Shown here: in pieces, positions 10,590 through 22,600 of the stretch
How the letters are laid out: every line of letters begins with the position of its first letter
Position numbering within the stretch: position 1 is the first letter of the stretch
Assembly: GCF_024166365.1 (NCBI RefSeq)
Contig: NC_064820.1
Location: 88,488,001-88,552,000, forward strand
Reading direction: 5' to 3'
Length of the DNA stretch: 64,000 nucleotides
Origin: Elephas maximus indicus
Taxonomy: Eukaryota > Chordata > Mammalia > Proboscidea > Elephantidae
The notes under the pieces: model-generated
What the model was told of the DNA's origin: nothing
The model's input: the letters and a program-made list of their open reading frames with translations, nothing else
Databases searched by the model: none
Translations under genes and position numbers: made by a program

Positions 10590-10840
10590 ATAGTTGTTAA
10601 GTGCCATTGAGTCGGTTCAGACTCATAGTGACTTCATGTACAACAGAACGAAACACTGCCCTGTCCCAAGCCATCCTACAGTCATTGCTGTGCTTGAGCC
10701 CATTATTGCATCACTGTGTCAGTCCATCTTGTTGAGTGTCTTCCCCTTACCCTCTACTTTACCAAGCATGATCCTCTTCTCTAGGGACTGGTCCCTTCTG
10801 ATAACATGTCCAAAGTATGTGAGACGAAGTCTTGCCATCC
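10590..10840 (-). repeat. RTE LINE 3' end, right of an LTR insertion in element order
   Basis: Reverse complement of the RTE 3' end: 'tgtacaacagaacgaaacac', 'tctactttaccaagcatgat', 'tccaaagtatgtgagacg'. It continues at 11431-11635 beyond the solo LTR. Confidence 0.85.
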
Positions 10841-11430
10841 TGTAACCAAATGAGGGTTCTTGTCCTGTCCCATTGGCCGATCGAAATAAGACGGACACCA
10901 CACCACCTGTTGCAAGGGAAACAGAAAGTGGAAATTTATTGTTTGTGCAAACAAGGAGCATCTTAGGGCCTAGCAGCTGAAGGGCCTAGCAGCTGAAGGA
11001 CCACGCACTCCCAGCCCCAGGGGAACTTGGAGCTTTTATGCCCTCCAGTCCCCAGGGGGTGGGATTGGTGCCCAAAATCCAACACCCCATCCCTCCCATG
11101 TCCATATTTGGAGATCCAGGTGCTGAGTCATTTGTAAAGGAAGGGAACTTTTGCTTTACAAATGGGCTCGGCTGCAGCTGTGTGCCAGAGACCATCTTTC
11201 TCTCTGTCAAAGTTCAGGTCTGGGGTCAGGTTTGGGGCCATGGGCCTTGAGGTCCTGAGCACGTGCCAAGATCTTGGTTTGCACATGCACGGGATTTTGG
11301 CATCAAATTCAAGCTGCAGTTAGGGCCCTTGGCACAGTTGGGCAAAACCACAGTCAGAAGCCATGGCTTGGTGGGCGTCAAGATGGGGGGAAACTGTGGT
11401 GGAGAGGGGAAAGCCTCAGCGGTGGCTTCA
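10841..11430 (-). repeat. Solo LTR, ERV class I-like, with 4-bp TSD
   Basis: On the - strand it runs from TG to CA (590 bp) and is flanked by the 4-bp TSD 'atcc' at 10837-10840 and 11431-11434, splitting an RTE copy. A TATA-like 'cataaaagct' lies at about 11031-11040, and an AATAAA (plus-strand 'tttatt', 10935-10940) lies about 95 nt downstream, a plausible U3-R layout. A 16-bp unit is tandemly duplicated at 10965-10980/10981-10996. The 4-bp TSD suits a gammaretrovirus-like class I element. There are no internal viral genes. The ORFs at 10986-11471 are within it. Confidence 0.8.
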
Positions 11431-11635
11431 ATCCTAGCTTCTAGGGAGCATTCTGGCTGCACTTCTTCCAAGACAGGTTTGTTTGTTCTTCTGGTAGTCC
11501 ATGGTATATTTAGTGTTCTTTGCCAACACCATAATTCAGAGACATCAATTCTTCAGTCTTCCTTATTTATTGTCCAGCTTTTGCATACATATGAGGTGAT
11601 TGAAAATACCATGGCTTTGAATACAGTACCAAAAA
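11431..11635 (-). repeat. RTE LINE fragment, continuation after LTR
   Basis: It picks up the RTE reading at 'atcctagcttctagggagca' and continues through 'tggtagtccatggtatattt' and 'catatgaggtgattgaaaat'. Confidence 0.85.
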
Positions 11636-11803
11636 TCAGCTGTTGCTGTTGAGTCAATTCCTACTCATAGTGATATTACAGGACAGAGTAGAACTGTCCT
11701 ATAGGGTCTCCAAGGAGCAGCTGGTGGATCCGAATTGCCCACCTTTATGGTTAGCAGCCATAGCTCACCATAGCTTTTAACCACTGTGCCACCAGGGCTC
11801 CTT
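11636..11803 (-). repeat. AfroSINE
   Basis: Full antisense copy from 'gttgagtcaattcctactca' to 'gtgccaccagggctcc', directly abutting the RTE fragment. Confidence 0.9.
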
Positions 11804-12029
11804 GTATATATTGGACACTCAATAGTTTTTTTTATTATTATTATTAAATTGATATTGCAGACCACTTTCTCCCTTATTCTCTTCTTACTTGTGTCTAGTA
11901 CTAATAATGATAATATTGATGGTAATGGTTTCCCGTTACATTATTTGCCTTTTTTTATTCACTAACACTCAGATGTATTAAAAGACAAAATTTTGCCTCC
12001 TGAATTGTTAGTTTTCTCTGGTCCTCAGC

Positions 12030-13255
12030 CAGCCTTCACCTTAATCCTGAGGTCAAGATTCTTTGTATTCTAGTCTTTTTATTTTTGTTCTCTCATTCTC
12101 TTTCCCCATGGCTTTCAAATTAAGTCCTACAGAAGTTTTGTTTGGCCTGCATGTTATTTCTCTCACCATATGAAATGCTTCCCTTAACTCTGCTTCCAAC
12201 CCCATTTATTTGCACTTCTGTGCAACAAAAATCCTCTGAAGAGTTTAACTGTTATCTGTTCTCTATCTCCCAATTCTTTTTCTATTCTTAAACCCACTCC
12301 AATATGGCTATTGCCCCCATACTCCACTAAGACTGCTTTTGTTAATGTCACTAGTGATCTCTTGGTGGTGATCATTCTTAGGCCTCAAGGTATTTGACCT
12401 ATCAGCCACCTTTGACACAGATGATCACTCCCTTTTCCATATTATGAAGTAAAACCTGCAAAATCCAGAATCTGTGTAAGGCAGAAACCTGTCAGAGAAG
12501 GACAGCTTGAGTATTTTCCACTAATAGAGAGTAGAAAGAAAGGCAGTAAGACTGCATGCTGTCAAAGGCAGAAAACTTGCAAGACCCAGAAAAACAAGGC
12601 AGTCCCATTGAGTTCCAGCTCTCACAGGTTTCTCTCTATTTTCTTCACTTGATTTCCAGGACACCACACTCTGTTGGTTTTCCTTTTACCTCATTTGTTG
12701 CTTCTTATCAGTCTCCTCTGCTGGGTCCTTCTGTTCTTCCTGATCTCTTTTTGTTGAAATATTCCAAGGCTTAATCTTTGATTCTGTTCTTTTCTTCTGT
12801 TTATACTTCCTCTTGATAATATCATCAAGTTTCACGGCTTTACATACCATCTGTATACCCAATAACTCCCATGTTTGTATTCCTAGTCCCCATTCTTTTT
12901 GAACTGCAGACTTTCATATTCAGTTGTCTACCTTTGCATCTCTACCTGAGATGTAGAGGTAAACAACTACCTCTGCATCTAAAAGAGATCTCAAACTCAA
13001 ATGTCCCAAACTGGACTCCTCTTCTTTTCCCCCAAACCTGCCCAATTCTTTCTCATCTCAATTGGTGGCAACCCTATACAGCTAGTTGCTCAGAGTTAAA
13101 TATTTGGAGTCATCCTTGATTCTTTGTTTTCTCTTATACTCCATCAACTCCATCAGCAAATTCTGTTGGCTCTCTCTATAAACTATATCTGGAATCTGAC
13201 CATTTACTATCGTGTACTCCTATGATCATCTTTTGCTTAGATTTCTATTAGCCTC
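12030..13255 (+). repeat. L2 LINE, ORF2 remnant, left part
   Basis: Characteristic L2 (CR1-clade) ORF2 DNA: 'catggctttaaatacc'-type text near 12835, 'atctcaaactcaaatgtccc', 'ggagtcatccttgattct', 'tcagcaaattctgttggctc'. The frame is heavily broken. The copy continues at 13758 after the LTR. Confidence 0.75.
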
Positions 13256-13757
13256 TGTATTAGCCATCTAGTGCTGCTATACCAGAAATACCATAAGTGG
13301 GTGGCTTTAACAAAGAGAAATTTATTTCCTCACAGTAAAGTAGGCTAAAAGTCCAAATTCAGGGAGTCAGCTCCAGGGAAGTCTTTCTCCCTTGGTCGAC
13401 TCTGGAGGAAGCTTCCTTGTCGTCATCCTTCCCCTGGCCGAGGAGTCTCTCAGGCACAGAGACCCCAGGTCCAAAGGATGCGCTCTGCTTCCAGTGCTGC
13501 TTTCTTGGTGGTATGAGGTGTCCCCCCTTCCCCTGTCTCTCTGCTCACTTCTTTCTTTTATATCTCAAGAGATTGCTTCAAGACACAGTCTAATCTTGTA
13601 GATTGAGTTCTGCCTCACTGACACAACTGCTACCCATCCTCCCTCATTAACATCACAGAGGCAGGGTTTACAACCTATAGGAAAATCAGACAATACCAGG
13701 AATCATGGCCCAGCCAAACTGATACATTTTTGGGGGGACATAATTCAACCTATGACA
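13256..13757 (-). repeat. MaLR-like solo LTR inserted in L2
   Basis: On the - strand it starts 'tgtcataggttgaattatgt' and ends 'ggctaataca' (TG...CA, 502 bp), with AATAAA-type 'gaaataaatttctctttgtt' near the 3' end. A 5-bp imperfect TSD (gcctc/gcttc) flanks it, and L2 continues on both sides. It belongs to the same family as the LTRs at 33.9, 37.8 and 49.5 kb. Confidence 0.82.
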
Positions 13758-13910
13758 GCTTCTATCATTTCTTGCTTGGATTACAGTAAGTGTTCTAACT
13801 TATCTCCCTGTTTTCTTCAACCCTTGCCTCCCTCCATTCTATTCTCATACAACAGCTAGAGTGATATTTTTTAAAATGTATGTAAATTGTATTAAAATGT
13901 AAAGTTCTAA
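13758..13910 (+). repeat. L2 LINE, ORF2 remnant, right part
   Basis: It resumes 'ttggattacagtaagtgttc' and 'aacagctagagtgatatttt', the expected continuation of the L2 ORF2 text. Confidence 0.7.
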
Positions 13911-14104
13911 ATGCAATGTGTCAGCCTAGGTTGGCTCCCGGAACAGGAAAAGGGCATTAATGGTACCAAAAACCTAAATGTGCAGAGAAACACCAAAAAT
14001 TAGTATAACAAAATATATTTATTGTAAGTAGATACGAATTGAATTGGGCAGTGTCAGCTTGAACATATCAGGAAGGTGTGAAGGCCCTATAGGATTTCCA
14101 GGTC

Positions 14105-14268
14105 TGGAGCCCTGGTGGTGCAGTGGTTAAGAGCTCATCTGCTAACCAACGGGTTGGCAGTTCGAATCCATCAGGTGCTCCTTGGAAACTAACTCTATGG
14201 GGCAGTTCTGCTCTGTCCTATAGGGTCATTAAGAGTCGGAATAGACTCAACGGCAGCGGGTTTAATAT
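14105..14268 (+). repeat. AfroSINE
   Basis: Full copy from 'ggagccctggtggtgcagtg' to 'agactcaacggcagcgggtt'. Confidence 0.92.
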
Positions 14269-14296
14269 TTATGGAAGCATTCTGCCATATCTTTTC

Positions 14297-14404
14297 AGGT
14301 GGGTTCAAACTACCGACCTTTTGATTAGCAGCCGGCCTTTTGATTAGCAGCCGGCCTTTTGATTAGCAACTGAGTGTTTAACCACTGCTCCACCAGGGCT
14401 CCTT
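14297..14404 (-). repeat. AfroSINE head with internal 19-bp triplication
   Basis: An antisense, 3'-truncated copy retaining the tRNA-like head. The unit 'ccttttgattagcagccgg' is present at 14317-14335 and 14336-14354, with a third partial copy at 14355-14373. Other copies here have it once. Confidence 0.88.
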
Positions 14405-14539
14405 ATCTGAAACATACTCAGTAAATTTTGGATGAATGAATGAACTTGATGGGGTGTTTGCGTTCCTAATTCCTGATATGCTGTCCGAAACATTGATTGT
14501 TTATCATTTTCATATATCATGCTGTTTCTTGTCTCCATA

Positions 14540-14840
14540 CTTTGCTCATGCAGACTTTTCTGCCTGGAATACCCTTCACTACCTTTCTCCCTTCACCCCT
14601 AAACCCTTTTCACCTAACCATTTCTTTCTCATCCTTGAAGACTCATATCAGATGTTACTCAATGAAGCCTTCCCTGAAATGTCAGGCTGGCTTAAGTGCT
14701 ACTTTTCAGAGTTGCTTCCACCCTGCTTCTGAACTTCATAATTTTCTTTGGATATTTCCATCTCACTAGGGAGCTGGAACTGTGTCTTATCCATATATGG
14801 AGTGTCATAGCCTAGTACATAGCAAGTAGTCAGCGACTGT
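14540..14840 (+). repeat. L2 LINE 3' region
   Basis: L2 text 'ttctgcctggaataccct', 'actcatatcagatgttactc', 'gaagccttccctga', and a terminal 'agcctagtacatagcaagta'. Confidence 0.75.
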
Positions 14841-14849
14841 TTTAATGTA

Positions 14850-16600
14850 TTAATGGCATGACCATAGCCACTCACCTGGGTCTTCTGAGTCAATCAGTAC
14901 TCTTTTTGCTATACTTTTTCTCTAGGACAAAGGTGACTGCCTTTAAAATAATAGGACAACAATTCTTTTTACACAAGCAGCTGAGTACTTAACTGTGCGC
15001 TTGCCAGTCTAGGAAGTGGTTAATGGATTTTATAGCTGTGGGCAGTTTGCTCCTTGTCCTTTGTGAAGCTGCCAGCACTGGTAAGAAAATGAGTTGTGCT
15101 TTTTTTTTTTCCTAAGACTTTGGCTGAAATTATTGAAGAGGGGACTATGTATTGTAGTCAGCAAATTTTTAATGATGAAATTGGGCTCTTTTGGGGAGGG
15201 AAATACTGTTTATTTAGATTTACATAACCAAAAAGAATAAATCCATACAAGGATTCCAAACGGCTCATGAGACACTTGTGTTTTTGCTAGAGGCCAGTAA
15301 TACCAGTAGCTTTAAATTGAATTTTGCTGTGTGCCATTGGGAAACCCCAGAGTGTTTATAAGTTATTGCAAAGATTTTCTCCCCCATGATATGGACATTT
15401 ATTTTTAAGGTTAAGTCAATGATGATTAGCTTGTCAACATGGTCTCTGTCTCTGACACTTGGCACAAAAATTAGATAAACTAACTTTACATGTAAGCATT
15501 GTTTAATCCTAGTTAATGAGCCGTGCTGAATTCAAACTATCCTTTGAATACCATTATCATTGTTGCAGCCTATAAGCCCGTCTATCATAACTTTGCCTAG
15601 CCTTTAGGACTAACAAAAGGAATAGTTGAACTCTATATGTTCTGAAAAGGCTTCAGTATCAATGATGAGGTTTGGGATTAAGTCTAGTGGTCAAGTACAG
15701 CTGTTACTTGGAGAACAATTGATTTGTGTCTCACTTCCTGAATTTTATAAACCCTACAGACTTGACCAAATAATTGAAATAAGTGAAGAGCTCAATCTGG
15801 TCTTTGTGTGAGAGGGTGCTATTAGTTTACCTATAATCCAATCTGAACAGTTAATGAGAATTATATTGAATAAGGAAGGACTTTGCTCAGTTGGAACAGA
15901 AATGAATGGTAAGAAATATGATGCAGGCATCGTTGAAGAGACTCATCAAAGCCTTGAAAGTACAAACACTGACATGCTGGGACATGTCAATATTTACCAT
16001 AAAATTTGAAAGTTGCCAAGTTCCTGCTTAAGAAATGTGACCTTAGCATTGAACACAGTAAATAAATAAGGATTATGTCCAAATGAACATCTGCTCAGAG
16101 AAAATAGGATCACATCTGTCTAAACTTTGGAGTACTTAAAAGTTAAAGTTTAAAAATTTATTGATGATTCTTTGGTAATTTGTTAGGTAGATTTCTTGTT
16201 CAGTACACTATGCTAATTCCATGTGTGGATGTGTAGATTTAAGTAATTAAAAAAAAAGATTATATGGTCATTATTTATAACTTTGTAAATTAGTTTGTGC
16301 TATGGTACTCATCTCCAAATTCAATACCAACGAAAATGTTCCTTAGCACTATGTTTAGGAACCAACTTACTCATTTTTTTAACATTGTTAAAATCAGTTT
16401 ATGTCATGACCTAGGTATTACTTTTGGAAACCAAAACTTTGTACTCTGAGAACTTTCATATGGCAACAGAGAAAATATACAAAGTTTCTCAAGTTTAAAT
16501 ATAACAAGGAAATCTGTCCTGGTTATCATTATCTGATGACTATGCCTCAGAAGAAAGCTTGTGGAGTAAAGAGCAAGTTAAATCAGCATATTCAGCTGGA
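14850..16600. other. XRCC4 intron 1, no recognised feature
   Basis: AT-rich sequence with no repeat or coding pattern I can name. Confidence 0.4.
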
Positions 16601-16603
16601 TAT

Positions 16604-16650
16604 TTCCTATAGGGTTGCTATGAGTTGAAATCGACTCAATGGCACTGGGT
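16604..16650 (+). repeat. AfroSINE 3' tail fragment
   Basis: Only the 3' end is present: 'ctatagggttgctatgagtt' followed by 'cgactcaatggcactggg'. Confidence 0.75.
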
Positions 16651-16654
16651 ACTG

Positions 16655-18600
16655 GAATCACAGACCACTGCCAAATTATCACTGCAGTTTAACAAAGGGC
16701 ATTTGGTGCAAAGTAGAGACATTTGAAGCTTTTATGTCAAGTCATTGGACCTATACAATCTTATATCTGTTTCACAGACTTGTAGATGAAGGTTAAACTG
16801 AACATTCTTTAAATAAAAATCCTAAAAGTGGATTTGTCCTCCCATTGCTTCTCTTTTCTGGTGGTAGAGATTGATGGCTTTTATATGCTAATGAAATCAT
16901 TTAATCACATCGTAATGCTGTGTTGATATTGTACAGAACAGATGAAACATACAATTGAGATCATATATGCTAGCAGAAGAAACATTGGTTTCTTTAAATA
17001 TCTTGATAAACATGAGACAACAAATTTGCTTATAGACTCATCAGAGGCTCTTAGTACTTGCCCATTATTTTCAGTGTATTAGTCACAGGTAGAAGAGAAA
17101 GCAGTATGATTTTACAATTTAAATCGATTTAGAGAATATTTGCCAGTATTCTGAGATGAGATGTTGAGCTTTGAGGAGAAAACATTAGGCTCCTTAATTC
17201 CTGACTTTTAAAACTTGCAAAACACATTTTGGCATGTAACCAAGACTTGAACCTTTGTTTTGAATGGACTTTAATATTATGGTGGTTTTTCTTTCGAGAA
17301 TTATTAGGACCTTTTGTAGTTTTCTTCCTGAACTACCTGTTATCACTTATATACTCTGTATTGATGACAAAGCTGCCCAGTGGTTTTAAAATGTCACACG
17401 CTTTATATTTGGTGAGACTGTAAGTGTATTAAGCTGAAAATATGAAACTTCCTGTTTGGTGTTAGATATAGTGGGTTTATAATGGAGAATTTCCCAAAGT
17501 GTGGTACTCATACCGCTGATAGAACATTACCACACCTATAACTATGTCGCAGAGTACTATGAGATAATCGAGGTTAACAGAATTAAGTGATTTGCTGAAG
17601 TCCATACAACCTTTGGATGACAATGAAGATTCATATTGAAGTCTGTCTGATTCCAAAGCCTGATACAAGGTAACTTAAGCAAAAGAGAAATTCTTAGCTT
17701 CATATTTTTAAAAATCAACTTTTAGATCTAGGTTCTGGTACATCTTGAATCAGGTCTGACCTGCTCTCTACCTCTCAGTTCTGCCTTCTGCTGGGTTAAA
17801 TTCATTCTTAGTAATTCTAGGCTCACAGCATCCTAATAACAAATCTAGTTAAAAAAAAAAGTCTTGGAATCAAAGATCGTTCTTCCTAATTGTCCTAACT
17901 TGATTCATATGCTCATCTCTGAATCAGTCATTGAGATTGGAACGTATAGTTGACTTAGATTATGTCTGTGTTCCACCCCTGGAATCTGGGGCTGGAGTCA
18001 GCTTTGCCCAAAGCCAGTGGGCTGAGAACAGCAGAGGTAGGAATCATTCAAAGTATTCTTGCTATAAGTCAGGAGAGTCTGTTGGGTGGCAAAATCAACA
18101 AATTCTCTCTAAAAGTTGGGCAAATGAGCACTCTTAACCTGCAGTGCAGTGGGACGTGGACCATGGCGCCGATGACAATCTCTAATGAGCAATAGTGATA
18201 ACTGACATTGAATCCTTCAACTGGGAACCTGTTTTTTTTTTTTAAGGAATTGAGAGGGAAAGGTAAGCTAGTCTTTCAAATCAGTACAGCCTAAATGAAT
18301 TCAGCCATTTGAATTAGGGCTCTTTATTGGTTATGTTCCAGGAACTGTAACTGGTGTTTGATTCATATTTGTTAGGTCAGAAATCTAAGATTATGTGATT
18401 CTAATGATATGCCACAGAACGGGAAATTTTGGAAAAGAGCAGCATTCTTGTTACTTCTGGTTTCTTTACGGTGGTTGTTTCATCTCATAACTGAATATAC
18501 ATATGAAGTTGTTCATATATTATTTTTTTTTACAAGTTTTGGTTTTAAGAACAAGTTATTAACGTATAACCAATAAAATATTGAAATAATTTCATATATA
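16655..18600. other. XRCC4 intron 1, no recognised feature
   Basis: AT-rich intron with a short AT microsatellite near 18590-18603. The ORFs at 17229-18195 have no recognisable domain. Confidence 0.4.
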
Positions 18601-19600
18601 TATTTTTATTGCACTTTAAGTGAAAGTATTTTTAAGGTCAGTCTCTCATACATAAACTTATACACACATTGTTATGTGACCCTAGTTACTCTCCCTATAA
18701 TGTGACGGCACACTCCTCCTCTCCACCCTGTATTTTCCGTGTCTATTCAGTCAGCTCCTGTCCTCCTCTGCCTTCTCATCTAACCTCTGGACAGGAGCTG
18801 CCCACTTAGTCTCATGTGTCTACTTGAGCTAAGAAGCACACTCCTCACTACTATCACTTTATGTCTTATAGTCCAGTCTAATCTTTGTCTGAAGAGTTGG
18901 CTTCCAGAATGGTTTTAGTTTTGGGATAATAGAGAGTTTGGGGGACATGTCTTCTGGAATCCCTCCAGTCTCAGTCAGACCATTAATTATGGTCTTTTTA
19001 CTAGAATGTGAGTTCTACATCCCACTTTTATCCTGCTCCATCAGAGACTCTCCGTTGTATTCCCTGTCAAGGCAGTCATTGGTGATAGCCAAGCACCATC
19101 TAGTTCTTCCGGTCTCAGGCTGATGGAGTCTTTGGTTTATGTGGCTCTTTCTGTCTCTTGGGCTCATATTTTCCTTGTGTCTTTGGTGTTCTTCATTCTC
19201 CTTTGCTCCATGAGGGTTGGGACCAATTAATGCATCTTAAATGGCTCTTTGCTAGCTTTTAAGACCTCAGACGCCACTCATCAAAGTGAGATGCAGAACA
19301 TTTTCTTAATAAACTTTGTTAAGAGGCCAGTTGACTTCTGTGTTCACTGAAACTGTGGTCCCCAGCCATCCTCCCCTGCTACACTGTCTCTCATGTCTCT
19401 CGTGTTTGGTTGTATTCAGGAAACTTCTTAGCTTTCGGTTTGGTCCAGTTATGCTGACCTCCCGTTTGTGTTTGTCCTTCCCGTCACCTAAAATAATTCT
19501 TGTCTACTATCTGGTTAGTGAATACCCCTCTTCCTCCCTCCTCCACCCTCATAACCATCAAAAAATGTTTTCTTCTGTGTTTAAACCTTTTCTTGAGTTC

Positions 19601-22600
19601 TTAAAATAGCGGTCGCATACAATATTTGTCCTTTTGCAGCTGACTAATTTCACCCAGCATAATGCCTTCCAGATTCATCCATGTTATGCGGTGTTTTGTG
19701 GATTCATCATTGTTCTTTATTGTTGCATAATATTCCATTGCGTGAATATACCATAATCTGTTTATCCATTTGTCCGTTGATGGGCACCTTGGTTGTTTCC
19801 ATCTTTTTGCTATTGTAAACAGTGCTGCGATAAACATGGGTGTGCATATATCTGTTCGTGTGAGAGCTCTTATTTCTCTAGGATGTATTCCAAGGAGTGG
19901 AGTTGCTGGAACGTAGTTGTTTCTAGCTTTTTAAAGAAGCTTTTTTAAAGAAGCCCCAAATCAATTTCTAAAGTGGATCTACCACGTTATATTCCCACCA
20001 GCAATGTATAAGTGTTCCAGTCTCTCCACAACCTCTCCAACATTTATTATTTTATGTTTTTTTTGATTAATGGTAGCCTTGTTGGGGTGAGGTGGTATCT
20101 TATTGTAGTTTTGATTTGCATTTCTCTAATAGCTAATGATCATGAGCATTTCCTTATGTGTCTGTTAGCTACCAGAATGTCTTCTTTGGTGAAGTGCCTG
20201 TTCATATCTTTTGCCCATTTTTTAATTGTGTTATTTGTCTTTTTCTTGTTGAGGTTTTGCAATATCATATAGATATTAGAGATTAGATGCTAATCAGATT
20301 TGTCATAGCTAGGCTGTAGGTTGCCTTTTTAGTTTTTTTGTGAATTCTTTGGATGAGCATAAATGTTTGACTTTTAAGAGTGCCAAGTTACCTAGCATCT
20401 CCTCTGCTCTTTGTGCATTTTTAGTAATGTTTTGTATACTGTTTATGTCATGTATTAGGGCTCCTAGCATTGTCTCTATTTTTTCTTCCATGATCTTTAT
20501 CATTTTAGAATTTATATTTGGGTCTTTGATCCATTTTGAGTTAGTTGTTCTGCATGGTGTGAGGTATGGGTCTTGTTTCATTTTTTTGCAGATAGTTATC
20601 TAGCTATGCCAGCATCACTTATTAAAGAGACTGTCTTTTCCCCCATTTAATGGACTTTGGGCCTTTGTAAAATATCAGCTGCTTATAAGTGTATGAAGTT
20701 ACATCTGGATTCTCAATTCTGTTCCATTGTTCTATGTATCTGTTGTTGTACCAGTACCAGGCTGTTTTGACTACTGTGGTGGTGTAATAGGTTCTAAAAT
20801 CAGGTAGTGTGAGGCCTCCCACTTTGTTCTTCTTCTTAGTTAATGCTTTACTTATCCAGAGTTTCTTCCCCTTCCATATGAAGTTGGTGATTTGTTTCTC
20901 CATCTCATTTACAAATGCCAGTGGAATTTGGTTTGGGATTGCATTTTATCTATAGATTGCTTTGGGTGGAATAGACATTTTTATAATGTTGAGTCTTCTT
21001 ATCCATGAACAAGGTATGTTTTTCCGCTTATGTAGGTCTCTTTTGGTTTCTTGCAGTAGTGTCTTGAAGTTTTCTCTCGTTAGATTTGTTCCTAAGTATT
21101 TTATCTTCTTGGGGGCTATTGTAAATGATACTGATTTGGTAATTTCATCTTCGGAGTTCTCTTTGTTGGTGTAGAGGAATCCAACTGATTTTTCTGTGTT
21201 TATCTTGTATTCTGATACTTTGCTAAACTCTTCCATTAGTTCCAGTAGTTTTCCTGTGGATTCTTTAGGGTTTTCTCTGTATAACATCATATCGTCTTTA
21301 AATAGAGATACTTTTACTTCTTCCTTATCTGTTTGGATGCCCTTTATTTCTTTATCTAGCCTAATTGCTCTGGCTATGACCTGCAGCACACTGTTGAATA
21401 AGAGTGGTTATAAAAGCCATCCTTGTTTGGTTCCTCTTCTCAAGGAGAATGCTTTCAGACTATCTCCATTTAGGATGCTGTTGAGTTTGTATAAATGCCC
21501 TTTATTATGTTGAGGAATTTTACTTCTATTCCTATCTTGCTGAGAGTTTTTATCATGAATGGGTGTTGGACTTTGTCAAATGCCTTTTCTACATCAGTTG
21601 ATGAGATCACATGGTTCTTGTCTTTTGTTTTATTTATGTGGTGGATTATATTGATTGTTTTTCTACTGTTGAACCATTCATGCCTACCTGGTATGAATCC
21701 CATGTGGTTGTGGTAAATTATTTTTTTGATATGTTGTCAAATTTATTAGGTAGAATTTTATTGAGGATTTTTGCATCTAAGTTTATGAGGGATATTGGTC
21801 TGTAATTTTCTTTTTGCATGGTGTCTTTACCTGGTTTTGGTATGAGAATTATGCTGGCTTCACAGAATGAGTTTGGGAGTGTTCTATCATTTTCTATGCT
21901 CTGAAATACCTTTAGTGGTAGTAGTATTAACTTCTCTAAAAGTTTGGTAGCATTCTCCAATGAAGCCGTCAGGACCAGGGCTTTTTTTGTTGTTGTTGTT
22001 GGGGCTTTTTAATAAACTTTTGGATCTCTTCTTTTGTTACAGATTTATTTAGTTGTTCCACCTCTGTTTGCATTAGTTTAGTAGGTAGTGTGTTTCTAGA
22101 AATTTGTCCATTTCCTCTAGGTTTTCAGATTTGTTAGAGTACAGTTTTTCATGATTCTTTTAATTTCAGTTGGGTCTGTTGTGATATCACCCATCTTATT
22201 TCTTATTTGGGTTATTTGCTCCCTCTCCTCTTTTCCTTTTGTCAGTTTGGCCAGTGGTTTATGGATTTTGTTAATCTTTTCAAAGAACCAGCTTTGGGTC
22301 TTGTTAACTCTTTCAGTTTTTTTCTATATTTCATTTAATTCTGCTCTAATTTTTGTTATTTCCTTCCTTCTGGTTCCCGAGGGCTTCTTTTGCTGCTCTC
22401 TGTCTAGTTGTTTGAGTCGTAGGGTTAATGCTTTGATTTTGGCCCTTTCTTCTTTTTGAATGTGTGCATTTATTGCTGTAAATTGACCTTTGAGCCCTGC
22501 TTTTGCTGTGTCCCAAAGGTTCTGGTACGATGTGTTTTCATTCACATTGGATTCCGTGAATTTCTTTATTCTGTTCTTAATTTCTTTTATAACTCAGTAG

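Noticed and set aside
20946..21389. 147-codon - strand ORF as an independent protein
   Set aside because: It is the L1 ORF2 reverse transcriptase segment inside the L1 at 18.6-26.8 kb.
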